Shown piece after piece: positions 51,948 through 60,994 of a DNA stretch of 64,000 nt. Under the pieces are notes generated by a model. It ran no database searches and had not been told where the DNA came from. It saw only the letters and a list, made by a program, of their open reading frames with translations. The position numbers and the translations under genes are program-made. Each line of letters starts with the position of its first letter. Positions within the stretch are counted from its first letter, which is position 1. The DNA lies in the NCBI RefSeq assembly GCF_024171645.1, contig NZ_JALKAC010000006.1:285107-349106 (forward strand). The letters run 5' to 3'. Origin of the DNA: Flavobacterium sp. HSC-32F16. GTDB lineage: Bacteria; Bacteroidota; Bacteroidia; Flavobacteriales; Flavobacteriaceae.

Positions 51948-52364
51948 TTAATTCAACGTTACCGCCAAAGTAATTTCAGTATTCAATAATTTCGAAATTG
52001 GACAAATTTCTTTTGCTTTTTGAGCGGCTTTTTGAAAATCTTCCTCAGAGATTCCAGGAACTTTTCCGGTTAACTCTAATTGAATTAAAGTAATTGTACC
52101 GTCTTCAAAAGTTACTTTTGCAGTTGTATCTAAATCTTCCGGAATAAAACCAGCTTCAGATAATAAAAAGCTTAACTGCATGGTGAAACATCCTGAATGT
52201 GCCGCTGCGATTAATTCTTCAGGGTTTGTTCCAACACCTTGTTCGAAACGAGTTTTAAAAGATAATTGTGCATTATCTAAAGTTGTACTTTGAGTACTAA
52301 TAGTACCTTTTCCTTCCATTCCTGTACCTTTCCAGTTTGCGTTTGCTCTTCTTGTAAATTTCAT
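51948..52364 (-). CDS. osmC: OsmC-family hydroperoxide reductase
   Basis: 138 residues. Redox Cys59 (AAHSGCFTM) and Cys121 (KEICPISK) with TNPEELIAAAHSGC, matching OsmC. Reduces organic hydroperoxides in the cytoplasm. A good promoter lies just upstream. Confidence 0.92.
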   Translation of the reverse strand: MKFTRRANANWKGTGMEGKGTISTQSTTLDNAQLSFKTRFEQGVGTNPEELIAAAHSGCFTMQLSFLLSEAGFIPEDLDTTAKVTFEDGTITLIQLELTGKVPGISEEDFQKAAQKAKEICPISKLLNTEITLAVTLN

Positions 52365-52426
52365 GATTTCTATTTTTTAAAGTTATTTTTTAAGAGGATC
52401 AAATCATTTGTTTGATTTTGATGAGA

Positions 52427-52457
52427 CAAATTTATGGCGATGCTATTTATTAATCAA
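52427..52457 (-). promoter_or_regulatory. Promoter of osmC
   Basis: Minus-strand TTG (52455-52457), 20 bp, TAAATTTG (52427-52434), a perfect -7 consensus. The rest of the gap to 52733 is AT-rich with a small hairpin at 52592-52619 (TTGGTTTCAA / TTGAAACCAA) and nothing else recognised. Confidence 0.6.
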
Positions 52458-52733
52458 ATTAATAATTTTTTATGCTTATAAAAATAATTTATAATTATAG
52501 GTTTTACAGGGCTGGATCAAAAGGTTAGATTATAATTTTTTTTCAGATAAATTTTAAATCTAAAAAGAAAAGAGATTATTTCTCTGTTTTTTTGGTTTCA
52601 AGTTAGAATTTGAAACCAAGTAAATGGCTGAATAATAGTTTTATATGTTTTGCCAATTTAATTTTATCAGAAACAATTTTACAGTAATACCCCAGAGAAT
52701 AAATTTTTAATGAATAATCTAACTTTTAAATTT

Positions 52734-55187
52734 ATGAAAAAAGCTTTTCTAATAATTGTAGTGTGTTTGAGTATAGTTTTATTCTCCTGCAAAAAAGATA
52801 AAGATACAGATCAAACAAATCCCGAAGCTGTAAAGTCTGATACTGCCGACGCTGTATTTGCAGATAACGGCTGGCCTCGCGAAGCTGAAAACAACGGAAC
52901 AAAACTCGTTTATTATCAGCCTCAGGTAGATGACTGGAAAGATTATAAAGAAATCACAGCCCGACTGGCTTTTTCTTTAACTCCAAAAGATGGCAAACAG
53001 GTTTTGGGCGTAGCTTCTTTAAAAGCCGAAACATTGGTAGATAAAGACAACCGAAGCGCGTTTATTAAAAACCTTCAGGTAACTGATGTGCGTTTTCCTG
53101 CTCTCGATGAAAAGAAAGTTCCCGAAATGGAAAAACTCTTTAAAGAAACGCTGCCTGTAAGCGGAGATCCAATTTCTGTAGATCGTATTCTGGCAGATTT
53201 AGGTCAGACCAAAAGTCCTGCAAAAGGAATTGTGGCTAAAAACGATCCTCCTGCCATTTTTTACAGCACCAATCCTGCTGTTTTATTGATTGTGCAGGGA
53301 GAGCCGGTTTTAGTGCCCGTAGAAAAAACAGATATACAATATGTAGTCAATACAAACTGGGATTTATTTTTTGATAAAACTTCTAAAGATTATTATCTGC
53401 TGGCTGAGAATATCTGGCTGACTTCAAAAAAAATAGAAGGAAAATGGACAAAAACTGCCAAACTACCTTCGGGATTAATTAACCTGCCTTCGGGACAGAA
53501 TTTTGATGATGTCAAAAAGATGATTCCGCCTCCTTCAACGGGAACGGTGCCTGAAGTTTTCTACAGCAATAAACCCGCTGAATTGATTGCCGTAAACGGA
53601 ACTCCTAAATTTATTAAAATTGCAGGAACGAAATTATTATACATTGACAATACCGAAAATGATGTTTTTGCCGATGAAGGCGATGGTCAATATTATGTAT
53701 TATTATCCGGAAGATGGTTTAAATCGAAAGACTTAACCGGCCCGTGGACGTATGCCGGAAATAATCTTCCTGCTGATTTTGCTAAAATCCCTAAAGATTC
53801 GCCACGTGCCAATGTATTATCGTCTGTTCCCGGAACGCAGGAAGCCAAAGACGCCGTTATGCTGGCACAAGTTCCCACAACTGCCATTTTAAAGAAATCT
53901 GATGCCGAAGCCAAAGTAAAAGTTACCTATGACGGAGCACCGCAGTTTAAACCAATTGAAGGAACAAAAATGCAATATGCGAGCAATACGCAGGAGAAAA
54001 TTATAAAAGTAGGCGATTTGTATTATTTGTGTTTTCAGGCCGTTTGGTTTATGTCGACAAGTCCTAACGGACCTTGGAAAACTTGTGATTCTGTTCCGAA
54101 AGAAATTTATACCATTCCGCCGAGTTCTCCGGTTTATAATGTAACCTATGTTACGCAAACCACAACCGATACAGCTGTCGAAAGCAGTTCAACAGCAGGA
54201 TATTTAGGTGCTTTTATTATTGGTGCTACCGTAGGCGCTATATTAACGTATGGCACAGGATGGTATTATCCGCCTTATGTGTATTATGGCGGATTATATC
54301 CCATTTATCGTCCGTGGCCTTATGCGTATGGAGCAGGAGCAGTTTACAATCCGTGGACGGGTGGTTATGCTGTCGGAAGACGTGTTTACGGACCTTATGG
54401 TGCTGCAGGAACTTCGGCCTGGTATAATCCCGCAACGGGTAGATACGGACGTTCTGCAAGTGTTCAGGGTTGGTATGGCGGTCGAACTGCCGCAAGTACT
54501 TACAATCCGTGGACTGGAAATTACGCCAGAACCAATCAAGGGCATAATGCCTATGCGCAATGGGGACATTCTGCTGCTACAAATGGCAATCAATGGGTGC
54601 AGACAGGACACGTTACAACCCGACGAGGAACGGCAATTGGTTATGAAACTTCGGGAGGAAATAAAGGTGTAATTACACATAACCGAAACGGAGGAACCAC
54701 GATTCATACTAACAATAATGTATACGCAGGTCACGACGGACATGTGTATAAAAAAGATGCTAACGGAAACTGGAGTCATTATAATAACGGAAACGGCGGC
54801 TGGTCGCAAGCAGGAACTTTAGGTTCGTCAAGCAAATCTGGCGGAGCTGCTGAACGTAATAAACCAAATCAGGGATTGGGAGCAAATGGAGCAGGAGAGA
54901 AGATTCAGCGTGATAACCTGCCGAAACCGGAACAAAACTTAGGCGGCGAAACCCGATTAGGCGACAGAGCCCAACGCGATAATTTCCCAAAAGCAGATCA
55001 AACCCTAGGACAACCTAATAAACCACTAGGCGAAGCTGGACGTCCAGATATTACAAACGATCTCGATCGCTCCGCTTTATCCAGAGATCGCGGAGAATCT
55101 CAAACCCGAAACTTTCAAAACTTCCAGCATCAAGGTGGTTTAGGCGGTGGAGGTTTTAGAGGCGGCGGCTTTAGAGGAAGAAGATAA
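52734..55187 (+). CDS. Large lipoprotein with three WxxS-type repeats and Tyr/Gly-rich tail
   Basis: 817 residues from ATG 52734 (the frame opens at 52710, but the lipoprotein signal starts here); lipobox LFSC. Three similar units around 165-450 contain VFYSNKPAELIAVNGTP, a YYVLLSGRWFKSKDLTGPWTYA type strand and a Pro-rich link. A membrane-like segment GYLGAFIIGATVGAILTYG follows near 505, then a Tyr/Pro/Gly-rich stretch and repeated YNPWTGNYA units, and an Arg-Gly C-terminus (GGGFRGGGFRGRR). From memory, such proteins are sometimes auto-named carbohydrate-binding family V/XII. Function unknown. Confidence 0.75.
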   Translation: MKKAFLIIVVCLSIVLFSCKKDKDTDQTNPEAVKSDTADAVFADNGWPREAENNGTKLVYYQPQVDDWKDYKEITARLAFSLTPKDGKQVLGVASLKAETLVDKDNRSAFIKNLQVTDVRFPALDEKKVPEMEKLFKETLPVSGDPISVDRILADLGQTKSPAKGIVAKNDPPAIFYSTNPAVLLIVQGEPVLVPVEKTDIQYVVNTNWDLFFDKTSKDYYLLAENIWLTSKKIEGKWTKTAKLPSGLINLPSGQNFDDVKKMIPPPSTGTVPEVFYSNKPAELIAVNGTPKFIKIAGTKLLYIDNTENDVFADEGDGQYYVLLSGRWFKSKDLTGPWTYAGNNLPADFAKIPKDSPRANVLSSVPGTQEAKDAVMLAQVPTTAILKKSDAEAKVKVTYDGAPQFKPIEGTKMQYASNTQEKIIKVGDLYYLCFQAVWFMSTSPNGPWKTCDSVPKEIYTIPPSSPVYNVTYVTQTTTDTAVESSSTAGYLGAFIIGATVGAILTYGTGWYYPPYVYYGGLYPIYRPWPYAYGAGAVYNPWTGGYAVGRRVYGPYGAAGTSAWYNPATGRYGRSASVQGWYGGRTAASTYNPWTGNYARTNQGHNAYAQWGHSAATNGNQWVQTGHVTTRRGTAIGYETSGGNKGVITHNRNGGTTIHTNNNVYAGHDGHVYKKDANGNWSHYNNGNGGWSQAGTLGSSSKSGGAAERNKPNQGLGANGAGEKIQRDNLPKPEQNLGGETRLGDRAQRDNFPKADQTLGQPNKPLGEAGRPDITNDLDRSALSRDRGESQTRNFQNFQHQGGLGGGGFRGGGFRGRR

Positions 55188-55215
55188 ATAAAAGTAAAAG
55201 GTTGATTATAATAGG

Positions 55216-55258
55216 AAAATCAGGAATGGTAGTGATATTGCCAGACCTGATTTTTTTT
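55216..55258 (+). terminator. Terminator of the large lipoprotein gene
   Basis: AAAATCAGG (55216-55224) pairs with CCTGATTTT (55246-55254), followed by T's. Confidence 0.75.
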
Positions 55259-55292
55259 GTTTTTATTGTTTCAAGTTTCAAGTTTCAAGTTT

Positions 55293-55380
55293 CGCCAATC
55301 TTTGTCATTTCGAGGAACGAGACTCGAGCGAAAGCGAACAGGCGAAGCAAATCGCACTAGAAACTCTACAAAGATTGGCG
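55293..55380. repeat. ~125-bp palindromic repeat family, partial copy C
   Basis: Flanked by CGCCAATCTTTGT and ACAAAGATTGGCG (inverted), with GTCATTTCGAGGAACGAGAC inside. Represents one half of the element. It and copy D fill most of the 459-bp gap 55188-55646, with GTTTCA repeats on both sides. Confidence 0.7.
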
Positions 55381-55430
55381 ACATTTATTAAAAAGACCAA
55401 TTTAAAAATCCCAAATCCCAACGCAATCTT

Positions 55431-55556
55431 GTCATTTCGACGGAGGAGACTCGAGCGATAGCGAACAGGCGAAGCAAATCTTCGCAAGTAACTCTACAAA
55501 GATAAGCGCCAATCTTTGTCGATATACGAGTGCGATTTCTCCTCCGTCGAAATGAC
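55431..55556. repeat. ~125-bp palindromic repeat family, copy D
   Basis: Perfect 19-bp terminal inverted repeats: GTCATTTCGACGGAGGAGA at the left and its complement at 55538-55556. The best-preserved copy. Confidence 0.8.
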
Positions 55557-55646
55557 AATACTATGAAAACTTGAAACATAAAACCTGAAACCTGAAACTC
55601 TGAAACAAAACAAATTCCTATATTTAAAATTCAAAAAATCAGACAG

Positions 55647-56903
55647 ATGAACTATAACAAACTTTTACCTTGCCTTTTATTTGCAGTGCAAATAGCATTA
55701 GGACAAACCAACCCGGATATTAGTTTAAAACAATTAAGCAAACAGCATCAGTTTGCTAAAATGGATAGTCTGAACAATAAGGAAAAAGGCAAAGACTATT
55801 ATTTCTATAAAGGATTATATGCCAATGTCTGCAATAAACCCAAGTTGTCAAACCTGTATTTAGACAGTTTGAAAAACAACGAACTGACCAATAGTTACGA
55901 ATTTGCGAAACTGAAAAATGATAACTATATCAAACTCTTTAATTACAATTTGGCTTATACGGCTTCTAAAGTTTTAACCCTTAAATTTCAAAAACAGTAT
56001 ACCGAAGACGAACTTCAGGACGAATTAAACACACAGCGAATCTGGCAGACTTTACGCAATACACGTGCGCAGACAATTGATAAATTTTCGACCATTTCGC
56101 TTGCTGCAATAAAAGACAAAGCGGGTTTAATTACAACAGAAGTTAAAGCAAATAAAACGCAGTCCAGTTTTGTTTTTGATACCGGAGCGGGAATTAGCTG
56201 TATTACCGAAAGTGTTGCAAAGAAAATGGGAGTTAAAATCTTGCCGGATAATAACATTTCGGTGGCGAGTTTTACGGGACAAAAAAACAAAGTTCGTATA
56301 GGCGTAGCACCCGAAATTAATTTAGGAGAATTGAAAATCCATAATGCCGTGTTTTTAGTATATCCTGATAAGGCTTTTACATTTGCAGACGGCGCTTATG
56401 TCATTAACGGAATTATTGGTTTTCCTATAGTAAAAGAGTTAGGAACGATTACGATTGAAAAAGATAAACTTACCTTTTCTAAAGATTTAGAGACCAATAC
56501 AACCGAAAAAAACTTATTTGTAGACGAACTCAGAGCCATTGTAATGCTCACGTATAAAGGCAAAACCCTGCCGTTTAATTTTGACAGCGGAGCAAAAGAA
56601 AGTCTTTTCAACAAAGCATTTTACGAAACCTTCAAAACTGATATTGATCGCATTGGTACTTTAGAAACGTCTAAATCCTCCAGCGCGGGTGCAGCAGTGG
56701 TTTCCACAGAAGTTTTGGTTTTAAAAGACCAGCAAATCTATCTTGGAAAAAAACGAATCCAACTCCCAAAAATGGAAATCGATCAAAAAGATTATGGCAT
56801 TTTTGGCGAAGTAAATTTTGGAAATATTGGGCAAGATGTATTGGGACAGTTTGAAAAGGTTGTGATTAGTTTTGATGGGAATTATTTGAGGTTGAAGGAA
56901 TAG
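55647..56903 (+). CDS. Secreted double-motif aspartyl protease (retropepsin-like)
   Basis: 418 residues with a signal peptide (1-19). An N-terminal helical region (20-150) is followed by SFVFDTGAGISCITESVAKKMG (catalytic DTGA) and, about 150 residues later, PFNFDSGAKESLFNKAFYE (DSGA). Both lobes have the following hydrophobic-hydrophobic-Gly strands (NGIIGFPIVKELG and FGNIGQDVLGQF), so the enzyme could act as a monomer. Periplasmic or secreted. Substrate unknown. Confidence 0.85.
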   Translation: MNYNKLLPCLLFAVQIALGQTNPDISLKQLSKQHQFAKMDSLNNKEKGKDYYFYKGLYANVCNKPKLSNLYLDSLKNNELTNSYEFAKLKNDNYIKLFNYNLAYTASKVLTLKFQKQYTEDELQDELNTQRIWQTLRNTRAQTIDKFSTISLAAIKDKAGLITTEVKANKTQSSFVFDTGAGISCITESVAKKMGVKILPDNNISVASFTGQKNKVRIGVAPEINLGELKIHNAVFLVYPDKAFTFADGAYVINGIIGFPIVKELGTITIEKDKLTFSKDLETNTTEKNLFVDELRAIVMLTYKGKTLPFNFDSGAKESLFNKAFYETFKTDIDRIGTLETSKSSSAGAAVVSTEVLVLKDQQIYLGKKRIQLPKMEIDQKDYGIFGEVNFGNIGQDVLGQFEKVVISFDGNYLRLKE

Positions 56904-56969
56904 TTCTTTTGAATTTTCTTTTGATGATGCTTATTTGGGTTTTAGGAAAATCACAGAATTTTTTCAGGC

Positions 56970-57500
56970 TCAAAATAAGTTTCGATATTTTTTAACTTCC
57001 ATTGGTAATTTTGATTCCAATATTTTTTGATTTACTGTTTTTCCTTTTGAATCTATTTTAAAGCAAAAATTGATATATCCATTTCCAACAGTTGAGTATG
57101 AAAAGTTGTATGTTTCAAAAATCAAAACTTTAAAATTACCTTTTTCAATAAGACTTATTTTGTTGGGGATTAAATTGCTAAAATTTGAATTTCTAAAATC
57201 TTTAATAATTTTATTATTTATCTTAAATACTGTATTCTGATTAGTATTTATCGCATTTTTAATTTCATCTCCTATTTTTTGATCTAAGCATTTTTGGGTA
57301 ACTATATCTTCAGTCTTAATAAGAACATGGAAATCAACATTTTCTAGCTTTTCATGTACCTTAAAAATACTTACCGAATCATTAATCGAAATTCTGCAAG
57401 GCTCAATCTTCTTTTGAGTTAAAATATAGTTTTCAGCTTTATTTTGGGAATGAATTAAGTTCACAAAAAAGCTGAATAATAATATTAATGTTTTTTTCAT
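56970..57500 (-). CDS. Secreted protein of unknown function
   Basis: 176 residues with a signal peptide (1-18, FSFFVNLIHS). Lys/Asn-rich, no recognised motif; a C-terminal strand KIDSKGKTVNQKILESKLPM resembles secreted Bacteroidota proteins with TonB-C-like ends, but that is weak. First of a run of AT-rich minus-strand genes. Confidence 0.6.
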   Translation of the reverse strand: MKKTLILLFSFFVNLIHSQNKAENYILTQKKIEPCRISINDSVSIFKVHEKLENVDFHVLIKTEDIVTQKCLDQKIGDEIKNAINTNQNTVFKINNKIIKDFRNSNFSNLIPNKISLIEKGNFKVLIFETYNFSYSTVGNGYINFCFKIDSKGKTVNQKILESKLPMEVKKYRNLF

Positions 57501-57521
57501 AAGTAAACTGTAAATCTATTT

Positions 57522-57968
57522 TTAGGATAATGTACTTAGGGATAAAAACTTTAATAATTTTTCCCTAAAAGACAGCCTTTCATTGTTAGGGTTAATAATA
57601 ATTTTCCCATACACAAAACATTCCACTTTTAATTTATTGTAATCTTTACCTGTAGCTCTTTCATACAGACTAGCAAATTCATTTTCAGCATTAAAATGTG
57701 TAATGGGGATATGCTATTTGACATCATAAGCAAACATTTTGTCTGAACCGCATCTCTTACATATTAAGAACTCTTTATCAGAAGTAATTTCATCTTTTTT
57801 ATTTATTAAAGAAAAAAGTTGAGACTTTGTTAGTTTTCTCTTATACTCAATATATTTCAATATATCTGTTTGTGTCGTTTTTACATAAGTTGGAACCTTA
57901 AATTTAAAAAAATACGCAAGTTCTTTATCAGTTAATTGATTTAAAATATATTCTATTTTTTCATTCAT
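57522..57968 (-). pseudogene. Gene interrupted by an in-frame amber codon
   Basis: The first ORF (84 residues, MNEKIEYILNQLTDKELAYFF ... CKRCGSDKMFAYDVK) ends at a TAG at 57714-57716. The same frame continues for about 63 more codons (HIPITHFNAENEFASLYER ... SFREKLLKFLSL) to a TAA at 57522-57524, with normal codon composition. One nonsense mutation therefore seems to split a ~148-residue protein with a CxxC metal-binding motif. Suppression of TAG is possible but not supported. Confidence 0.6.
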
Positions 57969-58077
57969 AAGTTACCAATAGTTTTTTTGTTTAATCAAGG
58001 ACTTATTCTTAACTCAAGGAGGCTTTAAAGAATCATTAACGTAGTTTAATTTTTTAAGTTTTTTTTATTTTCCTTTA

Positions 58078-58158
58078 TTAATTCATTAAAGGGATCAACT
58101 TAATTGTATCTCCAAATTTTAAATTAAAGTTTTTAAAATCTCCTTTTCTTAATCTATT
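58078..58158 (-). pseudogene. Remnant of a lipoprotein paralogue
   Basis: Minus-strand frame RLRKGDFKNFNLKFGDTIKLIP resembles the C-terminal region LRKYNQNRSLDNLKFGDTIKLV of the lipoprotein at 62876-63466. Only this fragment is present, without start or N-terminus. Confidence 0.55.
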
Positions 58159-58711
58159 TACCAGGACACCCTATTCCAGCTTTATTCCATATTTGTTCAT
58201 CTAACAAAACACCATTTTTATCATATTTTCTAATCTCGGTTTTGTCAGGAGTTTCAATTGTTATTTTTTTTTCACCATTTGCTGTAATCATTATTACTTC
58301 AATAGTGTCTCCACAATAATAAACATCACTATCGGTAATTAGATTATCTGTTGAATCGTATTTAGTAGCTTTATATATAAATTCATCTCTAACGAGGTAT
58401 TTAGTTGTAAATATTTCACCACGCTTTATAAACTTTTCATCAAGTTTTCCGTCAATTTTGTCAGCCTTATTTACTGAAAATTTTGTAAAAAAATCATCGT
58501 ATTTAATTATATAATTCCCTTCTTTTAATATTGTGTCTCGGGCAAGATCATAGCGGTTTTTATATTTAGTGGCTAGAACAGAAAATTTAAAAGTTACTGA
58601 ATTAGGTTTAACCTGAAAATTCTCTTTATTTAGAGGTAAATAGTCAATATTTTTTTCTTGAGAGAAAACGAACTGTTGTATTAAAAACACAAAGGCAATT
58701 ATAAATTTCAT
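58154..58711 (-). CDS. Secreted protein of unknown function
   Basis: 185 residues with a signal peptide (1-17, FIIAFVFLIQQFVFS). Beta-rich, with TDSDVYYCGDTIEVIMITANG and an ending IGCPGK containing one Cys. Small exported proteins like this are common beside polymorphic-toxin genes in Bacteroidota, but no family is recognised. The following 138 bp contain a stretch, about 58790-58836, with a GCGCCAGCAGGGATT core that may be repeat debris. Confidence 0.55.
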   Translation of the reverse strand: MKFIIAFVFLIQQFVFSQEKNIDYLPLNKENFQVKPNSVTFKFSVLATKYKNRYDLARDTILKEGNYIIKYDDFFTKFSVNKADKIDGKLDEKFIKRGEIFTTKYLVRDEFIYKATKYDSTDNLITDSDVYYCGDTIEVIMITANGEKKITIETPDKTEIRKYDKNGVLLDEQIWNKAGIGCPGK

Positions 58712-58849
58712 ATTTTATAGTCTAATTCATTTTGCAAAATATGTTGCTATATTTTGCTGAATTGTTGTTGTTAATTCTGTTTAGTAGCACGATAAATTTT
58801 AGGCAGCCCTTTTCATACAGATAGCGCCAGCAGGGATTTAAAATAGCAA

Positions 58850-59593
58850 TTATTTTTTGTCTCTGAGATCTATCCTTTTTTTTAAATTTGTTTTGTAATA
58901 TTTTTCCATTTGTTTTCGATTCATATTTTTAATGGTGTCAAATACATCAATATAGATTTGTTCATCACTATTAAATCTTGTTTCAATAAACATTGGCATT
59001 CCTAAATTTCTATTATCATAGAAGTAGATATTAAATCTTTTATTTTTGTCTGCTTTATACAAACTATCAATTATTTTTTTATTTATGGGAACATTAAGAG
59101 TTTCTGATAAAAATTTAAATTGTTCGCTATAATCATTATAATCAAGTTCACTAAAATTAAATTTACAATGTAATTTCTCTTCGATAAATTGATGTCTTTT
59201 GTAATAGTAAAAAGTCCTGCTAAAAAAGGGGAAAATACTCGCCCTATATTTAAGCTGTAGATTATTAAAAGATTCTACATATTCATTATAATAAATATGA
59301 CTCAATTCTAAGCCAGTAGTATTATAAGATAAGTAACTAATATTTCCGCTATTTTCATCATCAAATGAATTTAGTCGAATCATTTTCAATCTATTGTTTT
59401 TAATTTCAATTTTATAAGGGATGTATACGTTGATGACCTTTTCCCAGTCTTCATTTAGATCTACACGAAACTTTATTGGAACATTAGTTGCTCTTTCTTC
59501 TTTTATTGTAATTGGTTTTTTAAAATAATTCCACATTATTACAATTAAAAAGCAAGTTATAATAGCGATTAAAGTCTTTTTGTATTTTTTCAT
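58850..59593 (-). CDS. Membrane-anchored protein of unknown function
   Basis: 247 residues from the ATG at 59593 (the earlier ATG at 59602 overlaps the previous gene). One N-terminal transmembrane helix (IAIITCFLIVIMWNYF) and a large outside domain rich in Tyr, Asn and Phe (RASIFPFFSRTFYYYKRHQF). No recognised motif. Close behind the lipoprotein paralogue 1. Confidence 0.55.
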   Translation of the reverse strand: MKKYKKTLIAIITCFLIVIMWNYFKKPITIKEERATNVPIKFRVDLNEDWEKVINVYIPYKIEIKNNRLKMIRLNSFDDENSGNISYLSYNTTGLELSHIYYNEYVESFNNLQLKYRASIFPFFSRTFYYYKRHQFIEEKLHCKFNFSELDYNDYSEQFKFLSETLNVPINKKIIDSLYKADKNKRFNIYFYDNRNLGMPMFIETRFNSDEQIYIDVFDTIKNMNRKQMEKYYKTNLKKRIDLRDKK

Positions 59594-59595
59594 AT

Positions 59596-60186
59596 CTACC
59601 AATTAATTTTTTTGTTCACATAAAAAAAACTACCATCCTTTTTCATTGTTGTAAAATGAATAGAATCACTAATCTTATTAAGTTCTTGAATAAACATCTT
59701 GTTTTCTTTCCTAAACTTATCATAAGATACCAGTTTTATAGTGTTGTTAGATTTTAAACTATCTAGAGATTTATGAATGTTGTATTTTTTTAATAATTGT
59801 AGAGCGTCTTTTTTAGAAATTAAATGATTTCTTTCTTTTATAATAATTGTAACTTTTTCTTTAAATGACTTTTCAAAATTTAATTCTAATATTTCTCTTT
59901 TTAAATTTCTCTTGTCATATACTTGATAATCAATGTGATTTTGGTTTAGAATTATGTTATTAACCTTATAAAGCCAAGTCATATAATAAATATAAGAATT
60001 GATCTTTATTTCATATTCAGTAGGAATACTTATACGGAAGCTATCCTTTATTTTATTCCGATCCATATAGTTATTTTCAATAGTTACAATTTCTTTAGAG
60101 GTAATTTGTTTAATTTCGATTGGATATTTCGATTCACATGAAATTAATAAAGCGAATAGTATAATGAGTATAATATTTTGTTTCAT
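59596..60186 (-). CDS. Lipoprotein, paralogue 1 of a duplicated cassette
   Basis: 196 residues with lipobox LISC and a conserved core IIIKERNHLISKKDALQLLKKY and VSYDKFRKENKMFI, ending YVNKKINW. Clearly homologous to 62876-63466, same length. Immunity-like, but unknown. Preceded by a short ORF whose ending matches that before the second copy. Confidence 0.7.
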   Translation of the reverse strand: MKQNIILIILFALLISCESKYPIEIKQITSKEIVTIENNYMDRNKIKDSFRISIPTEYEIKINSYIYYMTWLYKVNNIILNQNHIDYQVYDKRNLKREILELNFEKSFKEKVTIIIKERNHLISKKDALQLLKKYNIHKSLDSLKSNNTIKLVSYDKFRKENKMFIQELNKISDSIHFTTMKKDGSFFYVNKKINW

Positions 60187-60192
60187 GACTAA

Positions 60193-60249
60193 TTAGTTTA
60201 TAAAAATAGTTTCTATATATCTCATTAGTTTGTCTATTTTTTTTATCAT
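60193..60249 (-). pseudogene. Eroded upstream gene of the duplicated cassette
   Basis: An 18-codon ORF (start 60249, overlapping the previous stop as ATGA) whose ending RYIETIFIN resembles the ending TYIDSVFINN of the small ORF at 63476-63610. It is a remnant of the upstream partner of the lipoprotein cassette. Confidence 0.5.
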
Positions 60250-60569
60250 TTTTTTTGTTTTAAAAGCGTCATATAAAAAACATGTCTATTGAAGCATTTT
60301 CCTGTAGGCTTGCATCCGTATTTTTTTAAAGTATCTGATTTATATTCTTTTTTAGAAATTAATAAATCATTACAATTTGAAAACGAGAACATACCATCTT
60401 TATCTGTAACAGTATATTTTTTTTGATTTATAAAATCTTTTACTAAAACGCCTTCTATTGGTAAATTAGAATTTATATCTTTAATATATCCATATTGTTT
60501 TCTATTTATAGAAAGCAATATTATTCCAAGTAAAACTATTCCAATTAGGCACAAAACTTTTTTTTTCAT
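60246..60569 (-). CDS. Small membrane-anchored protein with carboxypeptidase-regulatory-like fold
   Basis: 107 residues. N-terminal hydrophobic helix (1-20), then YGYIKDINSNLPIEGVLVKDF and VTDKDGMFSFSNC, the beta-sandwich pattern of carboxypeptidase-regulatory-like domains. Three Cys in the C-terminal half. Function unknown. Confidence 0.6.
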   Translation of the reverse strand: MKKKVLCLIGIVLLGIILLSINRKQYGYIKDINSNLPIEGVLVKDFINQKKYTVTDKDGMFSFSNCNDLLISKKEYKSDTLKKYGCKPTGKCFNRHVFYMTLLKQKK

Positions 60570-60620
60570 TCAAATTAATTTTAAGTTTAATCAGCCAAAC
60601 TCTCGTCAGAAGGGAAACTT

Positions 60621-60935
60621 TTATTCTGATCTTTTCATAAAAATTGAGTCTCGTTTATACAAATCATTTGAGTTTCCATATATTTCAATTGTATCTGTCA
60701 AATAACCTTGCTTTTTTAAAAGAATTAAATTACCCAAATTATGAGATTCCATTCCCATAGTCAGTTTGGTTTGTTTGCTTACTTCAAAATAACCTTTTAC
60801 AGAGGACATAGTAATAACGATATGTTTTCCATCTAATAATTGTACTACTTCTACACTTTTAACTGGAGTTTTTAAAACTGAATCGTATATATAACATTTC
60901 ATTTCTACTCTTTGGGTATCTTTGACACATGACAT
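60621..60935 (-). CDS. Small lipoprotein-like protein with a damaged start
   Basis: 104 residues from the first ATG, but the frame continues upstream as KKINLLILVLLFMSC, a clear lipoprotein signal ending in MSC, with no ATG before a stop codon at 60972-60974 (minus). A poly-A run lies at the expected start. Most likely the start codon was lost by a small change, or a non-ATG codon is used. The body has the IYDSVLKTPVKSVEVV carboxypeptidase-regulatory-like pattern of the neighbour. Confidence 0.5.
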   Translation of the reverse strand: MSCVKDTQRVEMKCYIYDSVLKTPVKSVEVVQLLDGKHIVITMSSVKGYFEVSKQTKLTMGMESHNLGNLILLKKQGYLTDTIEIYGNSNDLYKRDSIFMKRSE

Positions 60936-60994
60936 AAATAATAATACTAATATTAATAGATTTATTTTTTTTTATTTTAAGTTTATTTTGTTAA

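Noticed and set aside
54238..54809. Open frames on both strands within the large lipoprotein gene
   Set aside because: They are shadows of the Gly/Tyr-rich coding sequence, whose frame has a signal peptide and repeat structure.
58775..58840. GCGCCAGCAGGGATT stretch considered as a fourth copy of the 141-bp element
   Set aside because: Only a short stretch is similar in composition; the ends and inverted arms are missing.
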